Of a stretch of DNA of 64,000 nt, positions 33,998-40,964 are shown piece by piece. How positions within the stretch are numbered: position 1 is the stretch's first letter; the number at the start of each line of letters is the position of its first letter. The notes beneath the pieces are model-generated. The model worked only from the letters and a program-made list of their open reading frames with translations. It had not been told where the DNA came from and made no database searches. This stretch comes from Pseudacidovorax sp. RU35E (GTDB taxonomy: Bacteria; Pseudomonadota; Gammaproteobacteria; Burkholderiales; Burkholderiaceae_C), in the NCBI RefSeq assembly GCF_900156165.1, contig NZ_FTMY01000002.1, positions 124,001-188,000 of the forward strand. The letters run 5' to 3'. The position numbers and the translations under genes are program-made.

Positions 33998-34770
33998 TCG
34001 GTGCCATGCGCATCCTCGTCATCAACCCCAACATCTCCGACAGCGTCACGGCCCTCATCGGCAGCGAGGCGGCGCGCAGCGCCAGCGCCGGCACCGAACT
34101 CACGCTGCGTACCGCGCCTTTCGGCGTGGCCTACATCGAGACCCGCTTCGAGGCCATGGTCGGCGCCTATGCGGCGGCCAACGTCGCCGCGGAGCACGCA
34201 GCCGGTCACGACGCGGTGATCGTGGCCGCCTTCGGCGACCCGGGCCTCGCGGCCCTGCGCGAGGTGCTGCCCATGCCGGTGCTGGGCCTCACCGAATCGG
34301 CCCTGGCGAGTGCGTGCCTGCTGGGCCCGCGCTTCTCGATCATCGCCATCTCGCAGCGCATCCAGGCCTGGTACCGCGAGGTGGTGCAGGCCAACGGGCT
34401 GGAAGGCCGGCTGGCGAGCATCCGCGCGCTCGACCGGCCGCTGGCGCGCATCGACGGCATCCAGGAAGACCACACCGAGGCGCTGCTCGCCCTGTGCGAG
34501 CGGGCCGTGGCCGAGGACGGCGCCGACGTGCTGATCCTGGCCGGCGCGCCGCTGGCCGGTCTGGCGCGGCAACTGGCCGGGCGCCTGCCGGTGCCGGTGG
34601 TCGACGGTGTCTCCAGCGCCGTACGGCAGGCCGAGATGCTGCATGGCCTGCAGCCGGGCGCGGCCCGGCGCGGCAGCATGGCGCCGCCGCCGGCCAAGCC
34701 GCATCAAGGCTTGCCGCCCGCATTGGCTGCGCTGCTGGACGCAGCCCAGGCCCGCGGCGCGTCGGCCTGA
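33994..34770 (+). CDS. Asp/Glu/hydantoin racemase family protein lacking both catalytic cysteines
   Basis: A 258-residue protein of the Asp/Glu/hydantoin racemase fold (RILVINPNISDSVT, FGDPGLAALREVLPMPVLGL). Characterised hydantoin and allantoin racemases use two cysteines, for example Cys79 and Cys184 in the Klebsiella enzyme. Here the equivalent positions read Ala79 (VAAFGDPG) and Gly184 (LAGAPLAG). Either the enzyme uses other chemistry, acts on another bond, or has become a binding or regulatory protein. The translational coupling to the hydantoinase gene argues that it still works in the same pathway. ATG at 33994 gives the overlap; ATG at 34006 is an alternative. Confidence 0.82.
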   Translation: MIGAMRILVINPNISDSVTALIGSEAARSASAGTELTLRTAPFGVAYIETRFEAMVGAYAAANVAAEHAAGHDAVIVAAFGDPGLAALREVLPMPVLGLTESALASACLLGPRFSIIAISQRIQAWYREVVQANGLEGRLASIRALDRPLARIDGIQEDHTEALLALCERAVAEDGADVLILAGAPLAGLARQLAGRLPVPVVDGVSSAVRQAEMLHGLQPGAARRGSMAPPPAKPHQGLPPALAALLDAAQARGASA

Positions 34771-34861
34771 GGCAGCCGATCGCGGGCGGCGGCGTCCGAC
34801 AGACCGGTCGGGGGCTCGGCGGCAGGCTGCCGCCAGCGGCATCGCCGCAAGGAGCCTCTCC

Positions 34862-35077
34862 ATGAAGATCAAGACACCCCTGCTGCTCGGCCTGCTGGCG
34901 GTCGCCCTGACCGGCTGCATCGTTGCGCCCCCGCCGCCCCCGCACTCGGGTCCGCCACCGGGCGCCTACCGCGACCGGGACCGCGATGGCATGCCCAATC
35001 GCTACGACCGGGACCGTGATGGGGACGGCGTGCCCAACCGCTACGATTCGCGCCCCAACGACCCGCGCTACCGCTGA
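34862..35077 (+). CDS. Small lipoprotein with thrombospondin type 3-like motifs
   Basis: A 71-residue protein with a lipoprotein signal (LLLGLLAVALTGC; cleavage before Cys19). A Pro-rich linker is followed by acidic motifs DRDRDGMPNRYD and DRDGDGVPNRYD that match thrombospondin type 3 calcium-binding repeats. A clear ribosome site (aaggag) supports the ATG. It probably sits in the outer membrane and could bind calcium; function is unknown. It is separated from the racemase gene by 91 bp and so may have its own promoter. Confidence 0.78.
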   Translation: MKIKTPLLLGLLAVALTGCIVAPPPPPHSGPPPGAYRDRDRDGMPNRYDRDRDGDGVPNRYDSRPNDPRYR

Positions 35078-35140
35078 CGTGCTGCGCGCGCTGTGGGGCG
35101 CGCGCCTACCATGCAGGGCTGTCCCTAGGAGACTCCCTGC

Positions 35141-36040
35141 ATGACCCCGCTCTTTCCCGGATTCGAAGAACGCCGCGTCGACGTCGGCGACGGCATCGAG
35201 ATCGCCGCCACCATCGGCGGCTCCGGCCCCCCGCTGCTGCTGCTGCACGGCCATCCGCAGACCCGCGCCATCTGGCACAAGGTGGCGCCCACGCTGGCGC
35301 AGCACTACACCCTCGTCGCCGCCGACATCCGCGGCTATGGCGACTCCTCCAAGCCCGCCGGTCTGCCCGACCATGCCAACTATGCCAAGCGCGCCATGGC
35401 GCAGGACCAGGTGACGCTGATGCGCACGCTGGGCTTCGAGCGCTTCCTCGTCCTCGCGCACGACCGCGGCGCGCGCGTGGCCCACCGGCTCGCCATGGAC
35501 CATCCGCAGGCCGTGCGCCGCCTGGTGACGCTGGACATCGCGCCCACGCTCGCCATGTACGAGCAGACCAACGAGGCTTTCGCGCGCGCCTACTGGCACT
35601 GGTTCTTCCTCATCCAGCCCGCGCCCTTGCCCGAGCGGCTGATCGAGGCCGACCCGGCCCGCTACATCACCGACCTGATGGGCAAGCGCAGCGCCGGCCT
35701 GGCCCCCTTCGACCCGCGCGCGCTGGCCGAGTACCAGCGCTGCATCGCGCTGCCCGGCGCGGCCCATGCCACCTGCGAGGACTACCGCGCGGCCGCCACC
35801 ATCGACCTGGAACACGACCGCGCCGACCGCGACGCCGGCCGCAAGCTGACGATGCCGCTGCTCGCGTTGTGGGGCGAGGAGGGCGTGGTCCACCGCTGCT
35901 TCCAGCCCCTGGCCGAATGGCAGCGCGTGGCGGTGGATGTGCAGGGCGGCCCGCTGCCCTGCGGCCACTACATCGCCGAAGAGGCCCCCGAGGCGCTGCT
36001 GGCGCGGGTGATGCCGTTCCTGGCTGCGGCGGGGGATTGA
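35141..36040 (+). CDS. Alpha/beta hydrolase, fluoroacetate dehalogenase type
   Basis: A 299-residue hydrolase with the haloacetate dehalogenase residue set: nucleophile Asp108 with Arg109 and Arg112 in HDRGAR (carboxylate binding), His153 and Trp154 in YWHWFF and Tyr215 in EDYRA (halide pocket), and a C-terminal His in CGHYIAEE. These positions line up with Asp110, Arg111, Arg114, His155, Trp156 and Tyr219 of the Rhodopseudomonas fluoroacetate dehalogenase. Cleavage of haloacetates is therefore likely, though relatives also act on other substrates. The cap domain and length fit the family. It is converged on by a ParE-like gene. Confidence 0.85.
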   Translation: MTPLFPGFEERRVDVGDGIEIAATIGGSGPPLLLLHGHPQTRAIWHKVAPTLAQHYTLVAADIRGYGDSSKPAGLPDHANYAKRAMAQDQVTLMRTLGFERFLVLAHDRGARVAHRLAMDHPQAVRRLVTLDIAPTLAMYEQTNEAFARAYWHWFFLIQPAPLPERLIEADPARYITDLMGKRSAGLAPFDPRALAEYQRCIALPGAAHATCEDYRAAATIDLEHDRADRDAGRKLTMPLLALWGEEGVVHRCFQPLAEWQRVAVDVQGGPLPCGHYIAEEAPEALLARVMPFLAAAGD

Positions 36041-36056
36041 AATGGGAGCGCTCTTC

Positions 36057-36389
36057 TCAGTGCTTGAACCGGGACTCCTGCTGGGCCCGCAGTGACAGGA
36101 CGAAGACGGTGTCGACGGAGGCGACGCACCGGTATAGCGCGACACAGCCCCGGCTGCCCTTGCCGATCACGAGTTCGCGCTTGCCGTCCTTGACCGGGCG
36201 GCCGATGGCCGGGCTGTGAGCGAGAACGTCGAAGGCCTCGATGATCTCCTGCATCCGATCCGCGAGGTCGCCGGCACCGTGCTGCTCGAGGTATTCGACG
36301 AAGCGCTCCAGATCATCCAGCACCTCCGATACATGAGGCGCCGCTCCGATGTGGCTGTAGCATGAATGTGTCACGTCGTCATGCGTCAC
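36057..36389 (-). CDS. ParE/RelE-family toxin without adjacent antitoxin
   Basis: A 110-residue protein whose core, SEVLDDLERFVEYLEQHGAG ... SPAIGRPV ... GCVALYRC ... VFVLSLRAQQESRF, fits the ParE branch of type II toxins. The conserved Arg/Lys-rich region before the last strand and the LRAQQES tail are as expected. The start is a GTG at 36389 and is uncertain. No antitoxin gene lies upstream: eamA ends 39 bp away on the same strand, and downstream is the dehalogenase. It is either an orphan or has lost its partner, so toxicity may be reduced. Confidence 0.72.
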   Translation of the reverse strand: MTHDDVTHSCYSHIGAAPHVSEVLDDLERFVEYLEQHGAGDLADRMQEIIEAFDVLAHSPAIGRPVKDGKRELVIGKGSRGCVALYRCVASVDTVFVLSLRAQQESRFKH

Positions 36390-36428
36390 TGGGTCTGCGA
36401 CACGCGCTCCACCTGTCTCGGTGCGGCG

Positions 36429-37343
36429 TCAAGCAGTGCGCCGCCACCGCGGCAGCCGCACCATCCCGCTCGACAGCGCCACACCGCACACGATCACCAG
36501 TGCGCAGCCCAGCATCCAGGCCGTCACCCGCTCGCCCAGCAGCAGCCAGCCGTAGAACACGGCGAACACCGGCACGAGGAAGGTGACGGTCAAAGCCTTG
36601 GCTGGCCCGGCGCGGGCGATCAGGCGGAAGAACAGGATGTACGCCAGTCCCGTGCATGCCACGCCCAGGGCCACCAGGGCCATCCAAGCGCGCAGGCCGG
36701 GCATCTGGCTGGGCCAACTGAGCGCGGCGGGCACGATCAACAGTGCGCTGGCGCCGATCTGGCTGCCCGCGGCATTGACCAGCGGCGGCACCGGCTGCAG
36801 CCAGCGCCGGGCCGCGCTGGCCGACAGGCCATAGCACAGGCAGGCGCCCAGGCAGGCCAGCACGGCCCACAGCGTGCGCCAGTCGCCTGCGCCCGTGTGC
36901 AGCCCGGTCGACCCGCTGGCCAGCAGCGCCACGCCCACGAAGCCGACCACCAGCCCCAGTGCCCGCGAGCCATCCGGCCGGTCGCCGAAGGCCGCCCACG
37001 CGACCAGCGCGCCGAACATCGGCACCGTCGCGTTGATCACCGCCGCGAGGCCGGTGGGGATGGTCAGCAACGCGAACGAGAAGAGCGCGAAGGGCAGGCC
37101 CGAATTGAGCATGCCCACGCCACTGGTGATGCGCCAATGCCGGCGCAGATCGGCGCCCTGTCCACGCAGCAGCACCAGGGGCACCAGCACCAGCGCGGCG
37201 ATGCCCACGCGCATGGCCGCCACCGGCAGTGCGCCGAACTCGGCGGCGCCGACGCGCATGAAGAGGAAGGACGCGCCCCACAGCGCGGCCAGCAGCACGA
37301 GGTCGATCAGCCAGGGGCGTGATGCAGAACGCGGCGGACTCAC
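36429..37343 (-). CDS. EamA/DMT-superfamily transporter
   Basis: A 304-residue inner-membrane protein with two EamA repeats of five helices each. WLIDLVLLAALWGASFLFMR opens the first repeat, and WMALVALGVACTGLAYILFF lies in the second. Family members export amino acids or metabolites. The GTG start at 37343 overlaps the ogt stop by 4 bp, so it belongs to the alkylation-repair operon, although its substrate need not relate to repair. Confidence 0.87.
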   Translation of the reverse strand: MSPPRSASRPWLIDLVLLAALWGASFLFMRVGAAEFGALPVAAMRVGIAALVLVPLVLLRGQGADLRRHWRITSGVGMLNSGLPFALFSFALLTIPTGLAAVINATVPMFGALVAWAAFGDRPDGSRALGLVVGFVGVALLASGSTGLHTGAGDWRTLWAVLACLGACLCYGLSASAARRWLQPVPPLVNAAGSQIGASALLIVPAALSWPSQMPGLRAWMALVALGVACTGLAYILFFRLIARAGPAKALTVTFLVPVFAVFYGWLLLGERVTAWMLGCALVIVCGVALSSGMVRLPRWRRTA

Positions 37344-37933
37344 GCCACCTCCCGCGTTCGCTCGCGCACGGTCGGGGCGTTGCCGACGCGCCTCGCACTC
37401 GGCCCTTTGTCCGCCTGTGGGAGCGCCACACCTTCCAGCGTGAGCAGCGCCCGCTTGCGCTCCAGTCCGCCCGCGTAGCCGGTCAGGCTGCCGTCGGCGC
37501 CGATGACCCGGTGGCAGGGCACGATCACGCTGACCGGATTGCGGCCCACGGCGGCACCGACGGCGCGCATGGCGGCCGGCCGGCCCAGCGCCAGGCCCAG
37601 GGCGCCGTAGCTGTGCGTGCCGCCCCGCGGAATCGCCAGCAGAGCGCGCCACACCGCCTGCTGGAAAGGCGTGCCGCGCGACAGGTCCAGCGGCAGGTCG
37701 AAGCCGGTCCGCCGGCCGGCCAGGTAGTCCTGCAACTGGCCGGCGGCGTCCTGCAGGATCGCGTGGCCGGGGTCGGGCTCCCAGCCGGTGGTGTCGGGAT
37801 GGTGGCGCTGTGCGTCGAACCACAGGCCGGCCAGGCCGTCGGCGCTGGCGGCCAGCAGAACGCCGCCGAGCGGCGTGTCGATGTGGCAGGTACGCAGCGC
37901 GACGCGGCGGGTGCGGAAAGGGACAGGAATCAT
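37340..37933 (-). CDS. ogt: Methylated-DNA-protein cysteine methyltransferase
   Basis: A 197-residue suicide methyltransferase that repairs O6-methylguanine. The acceptor Cys140 is in VIVPCHRVIG, preceded by the recognition helix AMRAVGAAVGRNP and the FQQAVWRALLAIPRG region. The last 25 residues or so (ADKGPSARRVGNAPTVRERT) extend beyond the usual end and look disordered. A GAAGGA ribosome site supports the ATG at 37933. It overlaps the Ada-AlkA gene by 4 bp, which couples the two repair activities. Confidence 0.93.
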   Translation of the reverse strand: MIPVPFRTRRVALRTCHIDTPLGGVLLAASADGLAGLWFDAQRHHPDTTGWEPDPGHAILQDAAGQLQDYLAGRRTGFDLPLDLSRGTPFQQAVWRALLAIPRGGTHSYGALGLALGRPAAMRAVGAAVGRNPVSVIVPCHRVIGADGSLTGYAGGLERKRALLTLEGVALPQADKGPSARRVGNAPTVRERTREVA

Positions 37934-39468
37934 GATGGGTCCTTCGAGGAGGTAGGCGCGGCCAGGCCGTGCCAGGCGGCGAGCACCGCATAGCTGCGCC
38001 AGGGCCGCCATGCCTGGGAGGCGGCTTCGGCGGCGCGGGCCTGGGTCACACCCAGGGCCTTCTGCAGTGCGATGTCGCCAGCGGGAAAGGCGTCGGGCCA
38101 GCGCAGCGCGCGCATGGCGATGTACTGCGCGGTCCAGGCGCCGATGCCGGGCAGGGCCTGCAGAGCGGCGCAGGTGCGTTGGGGGTCGGCACCGGCATGC
38201 AGCGCCAGCCGGCCGTCCAGCACGGCTTCGGCCAGGGCGTGCAGGGCGGCCTGCCGCTGGCGCACCAGGCCCAGCCGGCCGAGTGTTTCGCCATCGGCGG
38301 CGGCCAGCGCCGCGGGGGTGGGGAAGAGCCGGTCCAACCCATCGATGGGCGTGGCGATGGGCTCGCCCAGCGCCTGCACCAGCCGGCTGCCCAGCGTGCG
38401 GGCAGCGGCCACCGTGATCTGCTGGCCCAGCACGGCGCGCACCGCCAGTTCGAAACCGTCGAGCGTGCCGGGCACGCGCAGGCCTTCGGCCGCGGGGAAG
38501 TGCGGGCCCAGCACCGCGTGGATGGCGGCTGGGTCCGCATCGAGGTCGAGCAGCGCACGCACGCGGCTGGCCAGGATCGGCAGGACGGGCGCCAGCGATT
38601 CGCCGAGCGTCAATCGCACCTGTGAGGCGGCCAGGTCGAAGCGCAGTGCCAGCCAGCCGGTCTGGGCGCCAATGCGCACCGTGCGCACGAAGCGGCCATC
38701 GGCGTCGAGCCGCTCGACACCGGCCAGCGCGCGGCGTCCCAGGAATCCGTGCAGCGTCGCCAGGTCGTACGGAGGCCGGAACCCGAGCCGCACGGTGAGC
38801 GAGGCACCGCCCGCGTCGCCCTCGCCATCCCCCTCGCGCGCGCGGCGCAGCTCACGTGGATTCAGGTCGTAGCGCTCGGCAAAGGCCGCATTGAAGCGCC
38901 GCACGCTTCCGAAGCCGCTGGCCCGTGCGACTTCGGCCACCGGCAGCCGCGTGTCGGCCAGCAATTGCTTGGCGGCCAGCAGTCGCCTTGTCTGCAGATA
39001 TTGCAGCGGTGAGACGCCGAACTCCGCTTCGAACAGGCGGCGCAGGTGGCGGTCGCTCACGCCCAGCCGCTCGGCCATGCGACCGACCAGCGGGCCGGGC
39101 TGCGCGTCGGCGTCGTCGGACCACAACTCGGGCTCGTCCATCAGCCGTGCGGCCTGGCGGGCGAGGATGCGCGAGGCGTCCTCTGTACTCCAGGCCGGCG
39201 CGCCGCCGGCACGCGGGGCCAGCTCGGGCCGGCAGCGCAGGCAGGGGCGGAAGCCCGCTGCCTCGGCCTGCGCCGCATGACGGTAGAAGCGGCAGTTCTC
39301 GCGCCGCGGCAGGCGCACGCGGCACACGGGTCGGCAGTAGATCCCGGTGCTCATCACGGCCGTGAAGAAGGCCCCGTCGAAGCGCGCATCGCGCGTCTTC
39401 AACGCCAGGTAACAGGCGTCGCCTTCGGTATCCGCGAGGGCATCGGGCCGGGTGTTCATGGAAGGCAT
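37930..39468 (-). CDS. alkA: Ada-AlkA fusion: alkylation regulator and 3-methyladenine DNA glycosylase
   Basis: A 512-residue fusion. Residues about 15-85 are an Ada zinc domain with Cys45, Cys49, Cys76 and Cys79 (YCRPVCR, CLRCRPE), where the first cysteine takes methyl groups from DNA phosphotriesters. Residues about 90-210 hold an AraC-type helix-turn-helix (AEVARASGFGSVRRFNAAFA). From about 225 on is AlkA: an N-terminal beta domain and the HhH-GPD glycosylase with LPGIGAWTAQYIAMRAL and the catalytic Asp in DAFPAGD. It would sense methylation, activate its own operon (with ogt) and remove alkylated bases. The ATG at 39468 has an AGGTAG site; ATG 39459 is an alternative. Confidence 0.92.
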   Translation of the reverse strand: MPSMNTRPDALADTEGDACYLALKTRDARFDGAFFTAVMSTGIYCRPVCRVRLPRRENCRFYRHAAQAEAAGFRPCLRCRPELAPRAGGAPAWSTEDASRILARQAARLMDEPELWSDDADAQPGPLVGRMAERLGVSDRHLRRLFEAEFGVSPLQYLQTRRLLAAKQLLADTRLPVAEVARASGFGSVRRFNAAFAERYDLNPRELRRAREGDGEGDAGGASLTVRLGFRPPYDLATLHGFLGRRALAGVERLDADGRFVRTVRIGAQTGWLALRFDLAASQVRLTLGESLAPVLPILASRVRALLDLDADPAAIHAVLGPHFPAAEGLRVPGTLDGFELAVRAVLGQQITVAAARTLGSRLVQALGEPIATPIDGLDRLFPTPAALAAADGETLGRLGLVRQRQAALHALAEAVLDGRLALHAGADPQRTCAALQALPGIGAWTAQYIAMRALRWPDAFPAGDIALQKALGVTQARAAEAASQAWRPWRSYAVLAAWHGLAAPTSSKDPS

Positions 39469-39579
39469 GCTACCTGTGCAGGCGTGCAGTAATGCGCCAT
39501 TTCCGGACATCCGAGCCCCAGGGGGCGGTGCCTACAATCGCCGCCGTCACTTTTGTTGTCATTTCCTCCCCTCCCAGCC

Positions 39580-40962
39580 ATGCAACTCAGCCCCTCGATC
39601 TTCAAGGCGTACGACATCCGCGGCATCGTGCCGAGCACCCTGGATGCGGAGGTGGCCGAGGCGCTGGGACGCGCTTTCGGCAGCGCCGCGCGCGCCGCTG
39701 GCGAGCGCGCAGTGGCCGTGGGGCGTGATGGCCGCCTGTCGGGCCCGACCCTGGCAGAGGCGCTGATCCGCGGCCTGGTGGCCACGGGCGTGGAGGTGAT
39801 CGACATCGGCGCCGTGACGACGCCCATGCTGTACTTCGCGGCCAACACGCTGTGCACCTCGGGCATCCAGGTCACCGGCAGCCACAACCCCAAGGACTAC
39901 AACGGCTTCAAGATGGTGCTGGCCGGCCGTGCCATCTACGGCGACGAGATCCAGGGCCTGCGCAAGGTCATGGAGGACGGCAGCGCCGACTTGGCCGAAG
40001 GCGGCAGCGTCCGCAAGGTCGACGTGCTGCCCGCGTATGTGGCGCGCATCACCGGCGACATCAAGCTGCAGCGCCCGCTCAAGATCGTGGTCGACTCCGG
40101 CAACGGCATCGCCGGCGCCTCGGCCCCGGCCATCTACCGCGCCATCGGCTGCGAGGTGATCGAGCTGTTCAGCGAGGTGGACGGCAACTTCCCCAACCAC
40201 CATCCCGACCCGAGCAAGCCGGACAACCTCAAGGACCTGATCAAGGCCCTACAGACCACCGACGCCGAACTGGGCCTGGCCTTCGACGGTGACGGCGACC
40301 GCCTGGGCATCGTCACCAAGGACGGCACCAACATCTTCCCCGACCGCCAGATGATGCTGTTCGCCAAGGACGTGCTCTCGCGCGTGCCGGGCGGCACCAT
40401 CGTCTACGACGTCAAGTGCACGCAGCGCCTGGCACCGGCCATCGAGGCCGCGGGCGGCCAGCCGCTGATCTACAAGACCGGCCACTCGCTCATCAAGGCC
40501 AAGATGAAGGAACTCGACTCGCCTCTGGGCGGCGAGATGAGCGGCCACATCTTCTTCAAGGAGCGCTGGTTCGGCTTCGACGACGGCACCTACGCCGGCT
40601 GCCGCCTGCTGGAGATCCTGTCGGCCCACCCGAACGCCAGCGACGTGCTGAACGCGCTGCCCACCAGCTTCTCCACGCCCGAGCTCAACGTGCAGTGCAA
40701 GGAAGGCGAACCGCACAAGCTGGTCGAGGAAATGAAGGCCAAGGCGAAGTTCGATGCCGACGCCAAGGTCTCGACCATCGACGGCATCCGCGTCGACTGG
40801 GCCGACGGCTTCGGACTGGTGCGCGCCTCCAATACCACGCCGGTGCTGGTGCTGCGCTTCGAAGGCCAGACGCAGGACGCCCTGCATCGCATCGAAGCCA
40901 CCATGACGGCGCTGCTCAAGTCGGTCAAGCCCGACGCGAGCTTCGCGGAGGCGGCGCACTGA
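39580..40962 (+). CDS. manB: Phosphomannomutase/phosphoglucomutase
   Basis: A 460-residue alpha-D-phosphohexomutase. The phosphoserine loop is TGSHNPKDYNG with Ser101, the metal loop is DGDGDRLG, and the sugar-specificity loop is GGEMSGHIFF. The N-terminus IFKAYDIRGIVPS matches AlgC/ManB. It interconverts mannose- or glucose-6-phosphate and the 1-phosphates for LPS, capsule or exopolysaccharide precursors. The ATG at 39580 is preferred over an earlier in-frame start because homology begins at MQLSPSIFKAYD. The Kdo transferase gene follows with a 2-bp gap, suggesting an envelope-sugar operon. Confidence 0.92.
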   Translation: MQLSPSIFKAYDIRGIVPSTLDAEVAEALGRAFGSAARAAGERAVAVGRDGRLSGPTLAEALIRGLVATGVEVIDIGAVTTPMLYFAANTLCTSGIQVTGSHNPKDYNGFKMVLAGRAIYGDEIQGLRKVMEDGSADLAEGGSVRKVDVLPAYVARITGDIKLQRPLKIVVDSGNGIAGASAPAIYRAIGCEVIELFSEVDGNFPNHHPDPSKPDNLKDLIKALQTTDAELGLAFDGDGDRLGIVTKDGTNIFPDRQMMLFAKDVLSRVPGGTIVYDVKCTQRLAPAIEAAGGQPLIYKTGHSLIKAKMKELDSPLGGEMSGHIFFKERWFGFDDGTYAGCRLLEILSAHPNASDVLNALPTSFSTPELNVQCKEGEPHKLVEEMKAKAKFDADAKVSTIDGIRVDWADGFGLVRASNTTPVLVLRFEGQTQDALHRIEATMTALLKSVKPDASFAEAAH

Positions 40963-40964
40963 GC

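Noticed and set aside
34818-34834. ggcggc-aggct-gccgcc hairpin after the racemase gene as a terminator
   Set aside because: It is a short GC stem without a T tract and lies just before a separate ribosome site; such stems arise often by chance in this composition.
39469-39579. Extra N-terminal residues for Ada-AlkA and manB starts
   Set aside because: Earlier in-frame starts exist, but family similarity begins at the chosen starts and upstream starts would make the two divergent genes crowd or overlap their promoters.
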